Notes: generated by a model not told the origin, from the letters alone. 64,000 bases of DNA from Salipaludibacillus aurantiacus (GCF_900111295.1 NZ_FOGT01000001.1:310001-374000), one strand, 5' to 3'; numbered from the stretch's first letter, positions 23,266 through 34,017 are shown. Made by a program: numbers and translations.

Positions 23266-24585
23266 TTAGTATATGGATACCGTCTTATCATTCATGTTTT
23301 CCAATGAGTGTTTAATATGATTCATAAACTTGCCGCAAATAAGGCCGTCCAGCACTCTGTGGTCGAGTGACATACACAGATTTACCATATGTCTTACCGC
23401 AATCGCATCGTTTTCAAGAACAACCGGGCGCTTAACAATCGATTCAACAGATAAAATGGCCGCCTGAGGCGTGTTAATAATCGGCTGGGACTGTATAGAC
23501 CCAAAAGACCCGGTGTTATTGAGTGTAAAGGTCCCTCCCTGCATATCTTCCTGCTTTAAAGAGTTTGATCTGACTTTACGGGAAATATCATTTAATTCCC
23601 TGGCGAGGCCTTTAATGTTTTTCTCATCCGCATGCTTTATGACCGGTACAAACAATTCTTCCTCTGAGGCCACGGCCATCGATAAATGGACATCTTTATA
23701 CCGTATAATTTTATCCCCGTCCCATTTAGCGTTCACTTGCGGGTACTTTTTTAGTGCATCGATTGCAGCTTTCATAAAGAAAGGCAGGAAAGTCAATTTA
23801 ATACCCTCGTTATTCTGAAATTCATTTTTCACCTTTTCCCGGAAACGGACGAGGTCAGTGACATCTACTTCAATCATCATCCAGGCGTGCGGAGCTTCAT
23901 GCTTGGATTTAACCATATTCTGTGCAATGGCTTTTCTTACACCGCTTACCGGGACTTCCTCTGCTCTTCCGCTCGTTGTGCCCCCGGCAGGTTTGCTTAC
24001 GTCTGTTACCTCCTGATCCCGGCCGTTTAACGGCATGTCCGCAGGTTTCGCTTCCTTAACTGCATCAGGCGCTTTTTGAGAAGCAGAACCGGTATCTTTG
24101 CCAGGCACATCGCCGCTTTCAATAATTGCCATTAGATCTTTACGGGTAATGCGTCCACCCCGCCCTGAGCCTTCCACCTGGTTAAGATCGATATTATTTT
24201 CCTGCGCAAGCCGGAGCACAGCCGGTGAATAACGTTTTTTTGCGGAAGCATCTGAAGATGAGCTTTCCGGCTGCCCGCTGTCAGTTGATTCAGCTTGCTG
24301 AGCAGCAGGAGAGCCAGTCTCCTCTTTACTCTCCACAGCCTCACCGCCTTCTATGTTCATCGTACAAATGACTTCTCCCACTTCTATTGTCTGGTCTTCT
24401 TCAGCAATCAATTCATTAATTGTTCCTGTATATGAAGATGGGACTTCGGCATTTACTTTATCCGTCATTACTTCTGCAATAGGATCGTACTTATTAACCT
24501 GGTCTCCAGGAGCAACAAGCCATTTTGTAATCGTTCCTTCAGTAACACTTTCGCCTAATTGAGGCATCGTAATTTCTGTAGCCAT
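23266..24585 (-). CDS. bkdB: Branched-chain 2-oxoacid dehydrogenase E2 (lipoyl acyltransferase)
   Basis: A 439-residue E2 core of the branched-chain keto-acid dehydrogenase. Lipoyl domain at residues 1-78 with the lipoylated Lys43 in MTDKVNAEV; Ser/Glu/Ala-rich linker; E1/E3-binding domain near 115-155 (YSPAVLRLAQENNIDLNQVE); second linker; catalytic domain from about 210 with DHRVLDG near the C terminus. It transfers branched acyl groups to CoA. ATG at 24585 has GGAGG 8 bases upstream. It is the last gene of ptb-bcd-buk-lpdV-bkdAA-bkdAB-bkdB. Confidence 0.95.
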   Translation of the reverse strand: MATEITMPQLGESVTEGTITKWLVAPGDQVNKYDPIAEVMTDKVNAEVPSSYTGTINELIAEEDQTIEVGEVICTMNIEGGEAVESKEETGSPAAQQAESTDSGQPESSSSDASAKKRYSPAVLRLAQENNIDLNQVEGSGRGGRITRKDLMAIIESGDVPGKDTGSASQKAPDAVKEAKPADMPLNGRDQEVTDVSKPAGGTTSGRAEEVPVSGVRKAIAQNMVKSKHEAPHAWMMIEVDVTDLVRFREKVKNEFQNNEGIKLTFLPFFMKAAIDALKKYPQVNAKWDGDKIIRYKDVHLSMAVASEEELFVPVIKHADEKNIKGLARELNDISRKVRSNSLKQEDMQGGTFTLNNTGSFGSIQSQPIINTPQAAILSVESIVKRPVVLENDAIAVRHMVNLCMSLDHRVLDGLICGKFMNHIKHSLENMNDKTVSIY

Positions 24586-24643
24586 CCAATTATCCTCCTT
24601 CAGTGTATAGTCCGGGCTTTGTATAAATCACTTGAAAAACAGT

Positions 24644-25627
24644 TTAAAATTCTGCGATGTTCCGCATTGCTTCCTCTACTTTATCTGCATTTACCATAAA
24701 CCGTTTTTCCATTGGCGGAGCATAAGGCATAGCTGGAACATCCGGACCTGCAAGCCTTTGAACCGGCGAATCCAGATCAAATAAACAATGTTCGGCAATG
24801 ATAGCCGCTACTTCACTCATGATACTTCCTTCTTTGTTATCCTCTGTAACAAGAAGAACTTTCCCAGTTTTCTTAGCAGCATCGATAATCGCTTCTTTAT
24901 CAAGAGGATAGACTGTCCTTAAGTCAAGAATATGGGCGTTATACCCTTCTTTTTCAAGGTTCTCAGCAGCTTGCAGGGCAAAGTGGACACAAAGGCCGTA
25001 TGTGATCACAGTGATGTCTTCTCCTTCACGTTTCACTTCGGCTTTTCCAATAGGAAGAGTATAATCCTCTTCAGGGACCTCGCCTTTAATCAGACGGTAG
25101 GCACGTTTATGTTCAAAAAATAACACGGGATCATTTGACCTGATTGCTGCTTTAAGAAGCCCTTTAGCATCGTACGGCGTAGAAGGCATGACAATTTTTA
25201 ATCCCGGTATATTGGCGAAGAGGGCTTCCACAGACTGGGAATGGTATAAAGCCCCATGGACGCCTCCTCCGTAAGGAGCACGGATGGTAATAGGACATAT
25301 CCAGTCGTTGTTTGAACGGTAACGTATTTTAGCTGCTTCAGAGACAATCTGATTAACTGCAGGCATAATAAAATCAGCAAACTGCATTTCTGCCACAGGA
25401 CGCATACCATACATGGCAGCTCCAATACCGACACCGGCAATAGCGGATTCTGCTAATGGAGTATCAATGACACGTTCTTCCCCGAACTGTTCGTATAGTC
25501 CGTCAGTGGCACGGAAAACGCCCCCACGTTTCCCTACATCTTCTCCAAGTACAAATACATCTTCATCACGTTCCATTTCTTCTCTCATTGCACGAGTAAT
25601 GGATTCAATATATGACATAACAGGCAT
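24644..25627 (-). CDS. bkdAB: Branched-chain 2-oxoacid dehydrogenase E1 beta subunit
   Basis: A 327-residue transketolase-like E1 beta chain (VFVLGEDVGKRGGVFRAT, DTPLAESAIAGVGIGAAMYG, VEMQFADFI-like block, VVMPSTPYDAKGL-like block, ITYGLCVHFAL). Together with BkdAA it decarboxylates the keto acids of Val, Leu and Ile. ATG at 25627 is preferred, with AGGAG 7 bases upstream; a longer frame would reach back into bkdAA. The start lies 4 bases after the bkdAA stop. Confidence 0.95.
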   Translation of the reverse strand: MPVMSYIESITRAMREEMERDEDVFVLGEDVGKRGGVFRATDGLYEQFGEERVIDTPLAESAIAGVGIGAAMYGMRPVAEMQFADFIMPAVNQIVSEAAKIRYRSNNDWICPITIRAPYGGGVHGALYHSQSVEALFANIPGLKIVMPSTPYDAKGLLKAAIRSNDPVLFFEHKRAYRLIKGEVPEEDYTLPIGKAEVKREGEDITVITYGLCVHFALQAAENLEKEGYNAHILDLRTVYPLDKEAIIDAAKKTGKVLLVTEDNKEGSIMSEVAAIIAEHCLFDLDSPVQRLAGPDVPAMPYAPPMEKRFMVNADKVEEAMRNIAEF

Positions 25628-25631
25628 ACGA

Positions 25632-26627
25632 TCACTCCTCTCCGTAAACATAATCCATTAAGGATTCTGCTTCTGCGTATGGTGCTTTTTCTGCGTAATC
25701 TGTTGCTTCATCAATTTCCCGACGGAGTCTTGCCCGGATTTCTTCCTCTTTCTCATCCGATAAAACACCTGTTTCCTTTAAATAAGAACCAAACGTATGA
25801 ATGGAATCTATCTTTTTGGCTGCTTCAACTTCTTCTTTAGCCCGGTAAACACTGTCATCATCGTCACTTGAATGCGGAGTCAGACGGTAGGATACTGTTT
25901 CAATTAATGAAGGGCCTTCTCCATTTAACGCTCTCTCTCTAGCTTTGGAAATTGCTTCATATACAGCAAGAGGGTCATTTCCATCAACAGACTCGCCGTG
26001 AATTCCATAACCGGCCGCTCTGTCTGATACGTTCTCAATATTTAATTGTTTATCAAGAGGCACAGAAATCGCGTATTTGTTATTTTCACACATAAAAATT
26101 ACAGGCAGGTCATGTACACTTGCAAAGTTAATTCCTTCATGGAAGTCTCCCTGGTTGGAAGAACCTTCACCGAAAGTAGTAAAAGCGACAAAGTCTTCTT
26201 TTTTCATTTTCGCTGCAAGTCCAAAACCTACTGCGTGAGGGACTTGGGTAGTAACTGGTGATGAGCCGGTCACAATTCTGTTTTTTCTTTGTCCAAAATG
26301 GCCTGGCATTTGGCGCCCTCCGGAATTAGGATCTTCTTTTTTGGCGAATCCTGAAAGCATCAAATCTTTAGGTGTCATTCCAAATTGGAGGACTACTCCC
26401 ATATCCCTGTAATAAGGAAGGACATAATCTTTTTCATTGTTAAGAGCCATAGCAGCCCCAACTTGAGCAGCTTCCTGCCCCTGGCAGGAAATAACAAACG
26501 CTATTTTGCCCGCCCGGTTCAGCAGCCACATTCTTTCATCAATCATTCGTGCTAAAAGCATTGTTTCATACATTTTCAGCACATCATCATCTGTGAGACC
26601 TATCGTATGATGACGAAGTTCACTCAT
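25632..26627 (-). CDS. bkdAA: Branched-chain 2-oxoacid dehydrogenase E1 alpha subunit
   Basis: A 331-residue thiamine-diphosphate-binding E1 alpha chain. The cofactor motif runs from FGEGSSNQGDFHEGINFA to the Asn of CENNKYAIS (about residues 155-190), and the YRDMGVVLQFG and GRQMPGHFG blocks are conserved. ATG at 26627 has AAGGAGG upstream. It is co-transcribed with bkdAB and lpdV. Confidence 0.95.
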   Translation of the reverse strand: MSELRHHTIGLTDDDVLKMYETMLLARMIDERMWLLNRAGKIAFVISCQGQEAAQVGAAMALNNEKDYVLPYYRDMGVVLQFGMTPKDLMLSGFAKKEDPNSGGRQMPGHFGQRKNRIVTGSSPVTTQVPHAVGFGLAAKMKKEDFVAFTTFGEGSSNQGDFHEGINFASVHDLPVIFMCENNKYAISVPLDKQLNIENVSDRAAGYGIHGESVDGNDPLAVYEAISKARERALNGEGPSLIETVSYRLTPHSSDDDDSVYRAKEEVEAAKKIDSIHTFGSYLKETGVLSDEKEEEIRARLRREIDEATDYAEKAPYAEAESLMDYVYGEE

Positions 26628-26678
26628 AGTAATACCTCCTTATTAACCTATCATTATTCTTAATTCAGGATAATCAGC

Positions 26679-28106
26679 TTACCCGCCGTGTATCTCTTTT
26701 CCATCTACCGCTAAAGCAGCTTCGCCTATTGCTTCTGACAAGCTCGGGTGCGGGTGGATGGTCTGGCCTACCTCCCAATGGGCAGCATCAAGGACTCTTG
26801 CCAGAGCTGCCTCGGAGATCATATCGGTCACATGCGGTCCAATCATATGAACTCCCAATAGATCGTCTGTATCTGCATCAGAAACAAATTTCACAAAACC
26901 GCTTGTATCACCGTAAACTAACGCTTTTCCAATAGCTTTGAATGAAAACTTGCCTGTTTTTACACGATACCCTTTCTCTTTGGCAGCTTTTTCAGTCAAG
27001 CCTACACTTGCCGCTTCAGGAGATGAGTAAGTACATTTTGAAACCATTTCCTCCTCAACTGGATGTGCTTCTACCCCTGCCATATGCTCGACTGCAGCGA
27101 TTCCTTCATGAGAAGCAACATGAGCCAGCTGAAGGCCTCCGATCACATCTCCAATAGCATAAATATGGGATTCTTTAGTCTGGTAATTTTTGTTGACAGT
27201 TATGACATCATTTTTCACTTGAATGTCAGTATTTTCCAGTCCAATATCGGTAATGTTTGCTGCTCTTCCGACTGATACAAGGGCCTTTTCTGAACTGGCC
27301 TGGACTGATTCCCCTTTATGTTCAAAGGTTACTTGAACCTGATTGCCTTCTTTTTTAACCTGGTCGGAAAGCACTTTGGCACCAGTGATAACTTTAACAC
27401 CTTTTTTCTTCATTGCACGCTGCATTTCTTTTGAGACTTCCTCATCTTCAAGAGGCAGAATACGATCCAGATATTCCAGAACGGTTACTTTAACTCCAAA
27501 ATCTGCAAACATGGAGGCCCATTCTATTCCAATGACTCCTCCACCGATGATTGTGATAGATTCAGGGAGCTTTTCCAGCCTCAATGCCCCGTCTGAGGAA
27601 AGGATGTGATCTTCATCTATTTCCAGGCCAGGGAGAGATTTAGGTCTGCTGCCTGTAGCAATTAAAACGTTTTTAGGTACTAACATATCATTTTCCGTAC
27701 CGTCGCTCCGTTCTACCGATATAGTACCCGAGGTCGGTGAAAAAATTGATGGGCCCAATATACGGCCAAATCCCTCATACACATCGATTTTCCCTTTCTT
27801 CATAAGGTGCTGAACACCTTTATAAAGCTGATCAACTATTCTGGATTTTCTTTCCTGAACTTTTTCAAAGTTCAAAGCGGTTTTCTCCGCGGTGACACCA
27901 AATTCTTCTGCCTGTTTGACAGTTTTATACACTTCAGCACTTCTGAGTAAAGCTTTACTCGGAATACATCCCTGATGTAAACACGTGCCTCCAAGTTTTC
28001 CTTTCTCGACTACAGCCACACTTAAGCCAAGTTGGGAAGCCCTGATAGCAGCCACATAACCACCTGTACCAGCTCCTAATATGACCAGATCATATTCTTT
28101 AGCCAT
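26679..28106 (-). CDS. lpdV: Dihydrolipoamide dehydrogenase of the branched-chain complex (E3)
   Basis: A 475-residue flavoprotein disulfide reductase. FAD site GAGTGGYVAA near residue 11; redox cysteines Cys42 and Cys47 in GGTCLHQGCIP; NAD site IGGGVIGIEWASMFADFG; second FAD contact IYAIGDVIGG; C-terminal active-site His-Glu pair in HPHPSLSEAIGEA. It reoxidises the E2 lipoyl arm with NAD. ATG at 28106 has AGGAGGG upstream. Its place inside the operon marks it as the complex-specific E3. Confidence 0.95.
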   Translation of the reverse strand: MAKEYDLVILGAGTGGYVAAIRASQLGLSVAVVEKGKLGGTCLHQGCIPSKALLRSAEVYKTVKQAEEFGVTAEKTALNFEKVQERKSRIVDQLYKGVQHLMKKGKIDVYEGFGRILGPSIFSPTSGTISVERSDGTENDMLVPKNVLIATGSRPKSLPGLEIDEDHILSSDGALRLEKLPESITIIGGGVIGIEWASMFADFGVKVTVLEYLDRILPLEDEEVSKEMQRAMKKKGVKVITGAKVLSDQVKKEGNQVQVTFEHKGESVQASSEKALVSVGRAANITDIGLENTDIQVKNDVITVNKNYQTKESHIYAIGDVIGGLQLAHVASHEGIAAVEHMAGVEAHPVEEEMVSKCTYSSPEAASVGLTEKAAKEKGYRVKTGKFSFKAIGKALVYGDTSGFVKFVSDADTDDLLGVHMIGPHVTDMISEAALARVLDAAHWEVGQTIHPHPSLSEAIGEAALAVDGKEIHGG

Positions 28107-28143
28107 AAGAAATCCCTCCTGCCGTAAAGCTTGATTTTCTACC

Positions 28144-29229
28144 TTAGTTTACTTTATAAATTTTTGCTTCCTCTTCACCGTGCAAAACTCTTAATGCTCC
28201 CTCTGCGAGTGCCTGCATTTCGTTTTCTCCCGGCTTAATAATGACGTTTGACATCCATTTTACACGAGAGACGATTTTCTGGACAAATTCTTTTCCATAA
28301 GCTAAACCGCCTGTTAAAATAATCGCATCTATTTCTCCGCCCAGAACAGCCCCGTGACTGCCTATTTCTTTAGCAACCTGATAGGCCATGGCTTCATAAA
28401 CCAATTCAGCTTTTTCATCCCCTTTGGCAATCCGGTTTTCCACTTCCACAGCATCATTGGTTCCAAGATGCCCGACAAGTCCGCCTTGGCCAACCATCTT
28501 TTTCATAACCTCATCTGCATAATACTCTCCGGAAAAACAGAGCGACACAAGGTCTCCCGCAGGGACAGTTCCAGCTCTTTCAGGAGAGAAAGGTCCTTCG
28601 CCATGCAGCCCGTTATTTACGTCAATCACTCTCCCCGCTTTGTGAGAGCCGACCGTAATTCCTCCCCCCATATGTACGACAATTAAATTCAGTTGCTCAT
28701 AGGGTTTTCCAAGCTCAGAGGCTACTTTCCGCGCAACTGCTTTCTGGTTTAGAGCATGAAAAATACTTTTTCTTTCAAAATCAGCAAAACCCGACACTTT
28801 GGCTACCGGATCCATTTCATCCACGACCACAGGGTCTACTATATAGGCTTCAATATTTAACTGGTCAGCAATTTCATAGGCGATGATGCCTCCCAGGTTT
28901 GAAGCATGCTGCCCTGAATAACCGGCGCGCAGATCTTCAAGCATGGCATCATTCACACGATAAGTCCCGCCGGCGATAGGCCGAAGTAATCCCCCCCGGC
29001 CTACCACTGCTGAAAGTTTTGACAGATTAATTCCGCTCTGGTCCAAGGTTTCCAGAATCATTTCTTTTCGAAACATATACTGAGCAATAATAGAATCGAA
29101 AGCGCCTAATGTTTCCCGGTCATGCCTGATCGTTTCAATCATGACTTCTTTATCGTTATCAAAAACTCCTATTTTTGTAGAAGTGGATCCGGGATTTATG
29201 GATAATATTCTAAACTCCTGATGTTCCAC
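28144..29229 (-). CDS. buk: Butyrate kinase (branched-chain acid kinase)
   Basis: A 361-residue acetate-kinase-fold enzyme making ATP from acyl phosphates. The phosphate-binding loop [16 protein letters not shown] is at the N terminus; [13 protein letters not shown] and [11 protein letters not shown] follow. I chose GTG at 29229 because GGAGG lies 8 bases upstream; an upstream TTG precedes that ribosome site. In the bkd operon it acts with Ptb on isobutyryl-, isovaleryl- or methylbutyryl-phosphate. Confidence 0.93.
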   Translation of the reverse strand: MEHQEFRILSINPGSTSTKIGVFDNDKEVMIETIRHDRETLGAFDSIIAQYMFRKEMILETLDQSGINLSKLSAVVGRGGLLRPIAGGTYRVNDAMLEDLRAGYSGQHASNLGGIIAYEIADQLNIEAYIVDPVVVDEMDPVAKVSGFADFERKSIFHALNQKAVARKVASELGKPYEQLNLIVVHMGGGITVGSHKAGRVIDVNNGLHGEGPFSPERAGTVPAGDLVSLCFSGEYYADEVMKKMVGQGGLVGHLGTNDAVEVENRIAKGDEKAELVYEAMAYQVAKEIGSHGAVLGGEIDAIILTGGLAYGKEFVQKIVSRVKWMSNVIIKPGENEMQALAEGALRVLHGEEEAKIYKVN

Positions 29230-29301
29230 TCTGCTTCCCTCCAAATTCAATAAAACCGTTGCTTAACCTGCTCCTGTTTTAAAAAAGAGGGTTAAGGCCT
29301 A

Positions 29302-30399
29302 TTATCTTCCACGGCTTAAAATACTCATTTCGTTAGTTAAAAATTGTCTGCGCGATTTTCTCATAGTTTCAATTCTTTCTTCTGCCATACGATTGGCTGC
29401 AAGATAAGATGGAATATTATCGCGCTTGGAAATATCAAAAATTTTCGTAATGCTGTCATAAATAGTCTCTACCTTTTTCATTGCGCGATCCCTGTTATAA
29501 CCGATAAGTTCGTCAGCTACATTAATGACTCCTCCTGAATTGATGACATAATCAGGCGCATAGATTATACCTTTTTCCTGCACTATATCTCCATGGCGGC
29601 TTTCTTTCAACTGATTATTTGCTGCTCCTGCAATAACCTTTGCTTTTAACTGTGGAATTGTTTCATCATTAATTGTCGCTCCTAAAGCACATGGGGAATA
29701 AATATCACAGTCTGTACTGTAGATATCATTAATATCGACAGCCTCTGCCCCGAATTCTTCAACTGCGCTCTGAACAGCTTCTCTATTAATATCTGTTACA
29801 ATTAACTTGGCTCCTTCTTCATGCAAATGGCGGCATAAGTTATAAGCGACATTGCCGACTCCTTGGACTGCGACAGTTTTCCCTTCAAGAGAGTCATCTC
29901 CAAAGGCTTCTTTTGCAGCGGCTTTCATTCCTACATATACCCCATAAGCGGTAACAGGGGAAGGATTTCCAGAGGAGCCAAAGGCAGGTGAGATCCCGGT
30001 AACATAATCAGTTTCGGAATAAACTAAATCCATATCTTCCACTGTTGTCCCAACATCTTCTGCTGTGATGTAACGGCCGTTTAACCCTTGAATAAAACGT
30101 CCGAATGCCCTGAACATTGCTTCGTTTTTATCTTTTCGGGGATCACCGATAATAACCGTCTTTCCCCCGCCCAGGTTTAGTCCGGCCGCCGCATTTTTGT
30201 ATGTCATGCCTTTAGCAAGTCTTAATGCATCTTCAAATGCTTCCTCTTCATTGTTGTACGTCCACATCCGGGTGCCCCCGAGTGCCGGCCCCAAAGTTGT
30301 ATCATGGATTGCAATAATAGCCTTTAACCCGGATTCTTTATCCTGGCATACTACTGTCTGCTCGTAATCATATTTCTCCATATACTTAAATAATTCCAT
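29302..30399 (-). CDS. bcd: Leucine dehydrogenase
   Basis: A 365-residue NAD-dependent amino-acid dehydrogenase that deaminates Leu, Val and Ile. Catalytic Lys68 ([10 protein letters not shown]) and Lys80 (NLGGGKTVI) and the NAD motif [11 protein letters not shown] near residue 180 are present. ATG at 30399 has GGGGG upstream. It feeds keto acids to the Bkd complex encoded downstream. Confidence 0.96.
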   Translation of the reverse strand: MELFKYMEKYDYEQTVVCQDKESGLKAIIAIHDTTLGPALGGTRMWTYNNEEEAFEDALRLAKGMTYKNAAAGLNLGGGKTVIIGDPRKDKNEAMFRAFGRFIQGLNGRYITAEDVGTTVEDMDLVYSETDYVTGISPAFGSSGNPSPVTAYGVYVGMKAAAKEAFGDDSLEGKTVAVQGVGNVAYNLCRHLHEEGAKLIVTDINREAVQSAVEEFGAEAVDINDIYSTDCDIYSPCALGATINDETIPQLKAKVIAGAANNQLKESRHGDIVQEKGIIYAPDYVINSGGVINVADELIGYNRDRAMKKVETIYDSITKIFDISKRDNIPSYLAANRMAEERIETMRKSRRQFLTNEMSILSRGR

Positions 30400-30425
30400 G
30401 ATTTTTTCCCCCTAAAAAATTTAAA

Positions 30426-31328
30426 TTATTTTGTAGTACTTAAAGCCATTGCCATTGAAAATAATTTACTGTCTGCAGAATCTGAGCGCGATGTTAATAC
30501 AATAGGCGCTTTTGCCCCTACAATCATTCCTCCTACCACTGCTTGCCCAAAATAAGTCAAAGACTTATAAAGAACATTTCCTGTTTCTATCCCGGGCACA
30601 AGAAGGATATCTGCATTCCCGGCAACTTCTGACGTAATCCCTTTCTGGCTGGATGCAGTCCTTGAAACAGCGTTATCGAAACCTAACGGGCCATCCACCT
30701 CACAGCCCTTTATTTGGTTTCTGCGGTTCATCTGTGTCAATGCCGCTCCATCCACTGTAGCCTGCATCGCAGGATTAACTGTTTCTACAGCGGCAATGAC
30801 AGCGACTTTCGGTTTATCTACTCCCATTTTGTTCACTGCATAAACTGCATTGTCAATAATCTGAACTTTCTCCTTTAAATCGGGTGTAATATTCATGGCG
30901 GCATCGGTAATAAACAAAAGTCTGTCTCTGCCGGGCAATGAAAAGCCCGCCAGATGAGAGAGTATTTTTCCGGTTCTTAAGCCATTTTCTTTGTTTAGGA
31001 CAGCCTTTAAAAGTATTGAGGTTGAAACCATCCCTTTCATTAGCACGCGCGCTTTATCCTGTTTTACAATTTCCACTGCTGTTAGGGCTGATTCTTTATC
31101 ACTGTCAGTGTTAACGAATGATACACGGGTATCATCCCTAAACGTAAAGGAAGCTTCGTTAAGCGCCTTTTCCATTTCACTTTCCGGCCCGGTAAAAATA
31201 AAGGAGGCCAGGTTTTTTTCCAGTGCCTTTTCTGCGGATTCAAACACAGTAGGGTCTGTTGCATGGGCAACTGCTATCGTTTGTGGTTCCTGGTTTTTTA
31301 TTTTATGGAATAATGTGTTTAGATCCAT
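30426..31328 (-). CDS. ptb: Phosphate butyryltransferase (branched-chain acyl-CoA)
   Basis: A 300-residue phosphotransacetylase-family enzyme converting butyryl- or branched acyl-CoA and phosphate to acyl phosphate and CoA. Conserved blocks: LMKGMVSTSILLKAVLNKE, FITDAAMNITPDL, VAVIAAVETVNPAM, LLVPGIETGNVLYKSL. It is the first gene of the bkd operon, 46 bases downstream of a sigma-54 promoter. Confidence 0.95.
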   Translation of the reverse strand: MDLNTLFHKIKNQEPQTIAVAHATDPTVFESAEKALEKNLASFIFTGPESEMEKALNEASFTFRDDTRVSFVNTDSDKESALTAVEIVKQDKARVLMKGMVSTSILLKAVLNKENGLRTGKILSHLAGFSLPGRDRLLFITDAAMNITPDLKEKVQIIDNAVYAVNKMGVDKPKVAVIAAVETVNPAMQATVDGAALTQMNRRNQIKGCEVDGPLGFDNAVSRTASSQKGITSEVAGNADILLVPGIETGNVLYKSLTYFGQAVVGGMIVGAKAPIVLTSRSDSADSKLFSMAMALSTTK

Positions 31329-31374
31329 GATGCTCCACCTTTCTTAATTTCCAATGGCTCCGCTCTATAATTAA

Positions 31375-31390
31375 TGCAAGAAAGATGCCA
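31375..31390 (-). promoter_or_regulatory. Sigma-54 (SigL) promoter of the bkd operon
   Basis: On the minus strand TGGCAT, five bases, TTGCA matches the -24/-12 consensus TGGCAC-N5-TTGCA in all but one base. It is upstream of ptb and downstream of the gene for the sigma-54 activator BkdR. Confidence 0.92.
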
Positions 31391-31404
31391 AGTTAAAAAA
31401 ATAA

Positions 31405-31418
31405 AGTTAACGCTTTCA
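31405..31418 (-). promoter_or_regulatory. Candidate cre (CcpA) site of the bkd operon
   Basis: TGAAAGCGTTAACT matches TGWAANCGNTNWCA in 13 of 14 positions. It lies between the activator sites and the -24 element, where CcpA binding could block looping or activation. Confidence 0.6.
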
Positions 31419-31435
31419 TGCCGGCATTCCCCCTC

Positions 31436-31484
31436 CGCATAACCTTGCACATCTTTGCACACTTTGCATTATTTTGCATGCAAA
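31436..31484 (-). promoter_or_regulatory. Helically phased TGCAA repeats, probable BkdR enhancer sites
   Basis: On the minus strand a TTTTGCATGCAAAA palindrome is followed by further TGCAA/TGCGG elements at steps of 10, 9, 10 and 10 bases, so all face the same side of the helix. They begin 15 bases after the bkdR stop and are about 75 bases upstream of the sigma-54 promoter, a typical place for enhancer-binding protein sites. Confidence 0.75.
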
Positions 31485-31498
31485 ACCATTCGCGGTTG

Positions 31499-33562
31499 TT
31501 AAATATTGTATCTTTCAAGTTTGTAGTACAAGCTGCGTATAGAAACACCCAGCATTTTAGCAGTTTTTGTTTTATTGCCATTATTTATATCTAACGCCTC
31601 CAGTAAAAAATGCTTTTCCTGCTCATCCATAAGTTCCTGTAACGTTTTCTCTCCATTTAACTGCACACTGGACTCCCTGTATGGTTCTTCCTCGTGAGCT
31701 GGCTTATTTAAAACAGGAAGGTGGCCAACTTTGATTTCCTTTTCTGTATAAGGCATATGAATCATCGCCATCCCGAGGATATTTTCTAATTCCCTGACGT
31801 TCCCCGGCCAAGGATAATTTTCAAGTTCTTTTAATGCAGCATCAGAAACCTTTATTACATTTCGGCCATAATCCTGATTTAATTTTGAAATAATGTGGAG
31901 AGATAATGCCGGCAGATCGCCTTTCCTTTCTCTTAAAGGCGGAATATAAATCGGCATACGGTTTAATCGGTAATACAGGTCAGACCGAAATTCTTTTTCT
32001 TCTATTTTTTTCTCTATATCTACGTTAGTAGCAGCAATGACCCTCACATCTACAGGGATAGCTGCAGTTCCTCCTACCCGGACAATTTCATGTTCCTGAA
32101 GAACCCTTAACAATTTAGCCTGCATTTGCGGTGATAATTCACCAATCTCATCCAGAAAAATACTTCCTTTGTCCGCTTCTTCAAAAAGGCCTTTTTTACC
32201 CCCACGCTTAGCTCCTGAAAAAGCGCCTTCTTCATACCCAAACAATTCGCTCTCAAGCAGAGATTCAGAAACTGCTGCACAGTTTACCCGGATAAATTTA
32301 TTGTACTTTCGGTTACTCTCATTATGTATGGCGTGGGCAAACAGTTCTTTACCTGTGCCTGATTCACCCCTTAAAAGAATAGTAGCCGGAGTAACGGCCG
32401 CTACTTTCGCCTGTTCAATCGCAAACGTTAATTCTTCTGAAGCGCCTAAAATATCTTCAAACCGGTACTTTGCTTCCAATGTACGGATAATCTGTTTAGC
32501 TTTTTCAAGTTCATTAGTCAGTGCCTCCATTTCAGACATATCATGAACGACTCCGACACTCCCTTTCAAATGCCCATCAACTATAACTGGTGCTACATTG
32601 ACAATGACATCTTTACGATAGGGTCCCACTTTCATTTTGACCCCGCGGACTGGTGTTTTTGTTTCCAAAACCTGCAAGTGCATACTTTCCCCTTCAGAAA
32701 TATCGGTAGTAGCCGGCTTTCCGATAACCTCTTCTTTTTTAAGACCTGTAAGCCTCGTATATGCGGGGTTTATTAACAAACCTTTTCCCGTTTCATCCAC
32801 CACAGATATGGCATCATCTGACGAATTAATAATTGCTTCAAGCATAGTCTGTATACTTTTTAAATTAGTTACTTCTTCAGCCATATTTACTATTTCCGTA
32901 ATGTCTTTAAAAATAGCCAAAGCTCCTATAACTTCATTTTCTCCCATCATAGGTACCCGTGTAGTAATAATTTTATGCTGGTTCGATATGACCTGCCGGC
33001 GGTTTCGTTCCACTTTTTTCGTCCTTAAAACTCTTGGAAGACGACTTGTAGGCATCACGTCCGTTATTTTCTTACCCATGACGTCTTTATAATTCAGGCC
33101 AGTCATTTCTTCAGCACGCTTATTAATTAAAGTAATCTTTTCCTCTTTATCAATAGCAATCATTCCATCATGAGTAGAATTAACAATATTATCGAGCTTT
33201 TTGTTGTGATTTTTAACTTCATCAATCAAGAGCTCTTTCTCTTCCATTAAAAAGAACATAATGGACGCTACAGAACTTGGAATTACAGTGACAGGTTCGT
33301 TTAAAAAAAAGCCCTTTATTTCTTCATACAGCTTTTCATCTCCAGTCACTTCTATAATGACATCGATTGAATGTAATTCAGAAACAGCTGTCTGCCAATC
33401 ATTAAATACTGGGATGCCCTTTTCTTTTCCTCTAATAATACCTTTGCTGCCAGGATTCTTGTCCACCACACCGGTCACTGCGAGCTGGTCAGTAGCTGAT
33501 AAAACTTCCAGTAACGAGGCCCCACCTTCTCCAGCGCCAATGATCAATACTTTTTTCATCAT
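31499..33562 (-). CDS. bkdR: Sigma-54-dependent activator BkdR
   Basis: A 687-residue enhancer-binding protein. The N terminus has a Rossmann-like sensor ([17 protein letters not shown]), then two PAS domains (about residues 125-230 and 240-345), then an AAA+ domain with Walker A GESGTGKE, sigma-54 contact loop GAFSGA (a known variant of GAFTGA), Walker B FLDEIGEL, and a Fis-type helix-turn-helix at the end ([20 protein letters not shown]). It is encoded directly upstream of the bkd operon on the same strand. The two ATG codons at 33562/33559 are both possible starts; the ribosome site GGCGGG is weak. Confidence 0.94.
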   Translation of the reverse strand: MMKKVLIIGAGEGGASLLEVLSATDQLAVTGVVDKNPGSKGIIRGKEKGIPVFNDWQTAVSELHSIDVIIEVTGDEKLYEEIKGFFLNEPVTVIPSSVASIMFFLMEEKELLIDEVKNHNKKLDNIVNSTHDGMIAIDKEEKITLINKRAEEMTGLNYKDVMGKKITDVMPTSRLPRVLRTKKVERNRRQVISNQHKIITTRVPMMGENEVIGALAIFKDITEIVNMAEEVTNLKSIQTMLEAIINSSDDAISVVDETGKGLLINPAYTRLTGLKKEEVIGKPATTDISEGESMHLQVLETKTPVRGVKMKVGPYRKDVIVNVAPVIVDGHLKGSVGVVHDMSEMEALTNELEKAKQIIRTLEAKYRFEDILGASEELTFAIEQAKVAAVTPATILLRGESGTGKELFAHAIHNESNRKYNKFIRVNCAAVSESLLESELFGYEEGAFSGAKRGGKKGLFEEADKGSIFLDEIGELSPQMQAKLLRVLQEHEIVRVGGTAAIPVDVRVIAATNVDIEKKIEEKEFRSDLYYRLNRMPIYIPPLRERKGDLPALSLHIISKLNQDYGRNVIKVSDAALKELENYPWPGNVRELENILGMAMIHMPYTEKEIKVGHLPVLNKPAHEEEPYRESSVQLNGEKTLQELMDEQEKHFLLEALDINNGNKTKTAKMLGVSIRSLYYKLERYNI

Positions 33563-33763
33563 TCATGCCCGCCTTTTTATGGATATATATCATTACCCTG
33601 CAATAATTTTCATACCTGCCTTTAACTATACACTTTTTTAAAATAAATTAAAGGAAACAGTGAGGTTTTTTCACATCACATTATGCACGTACCAATTCTG
33701 CTCGACTGAAAAAGCAATATAGTATAGAATAAAGGAGAGTTTCACTAAGAAAGGAATGGACCT

Positions 33764-34012
33764 ATGACTGTTCAGCGTTTTATAGCCCTTGTCATTTTAC
33801 TTATTCCGGTTTTCGTAGCCGGTTACGGCATCAAGCTTATGAGAGACACTCTATTTCAAATATTAAACAGTCCCTACCCTTCATACTATTTGCAATTTTT
33901 AGCAGGGATAATCTCTTTGGTGATCGGCGTATGGTTTATTGGAGGGTTTATTTTACACAGAGACCGGAAAAATAATAAAGTAGCCCCTAAATTCCAGAAA
34001 AATCCAAAATAA
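33764..34012 (+). CDS. yqzF: DUF2627 membrane protein (YqzF)
   Basis: An 82-residue protein with two transmembrane helices (LVILLIPVFVAGYGIKLM and FLAGIISLVIGVWFIGGFIL) and a basic tail. It matches DUF2627/YqzF, also found beside spo0A in B. subtilis. Function unknown. ATG at 33764 follows AAAGGA-rich sequence. It is a lone plus-strand gene between bkdR and spo0A and shares a terminator with spo0A. Confidence 0.85.
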   Translation: MTVQRFIALVILLIPVFVAGYGIKLMRDTLFQILNSPYPSYYLQFLAGIISLVIGVWFIGGFILHRDRKNNKVAPKFQKNPK

Positions 34013-34017
34013 AAAAG

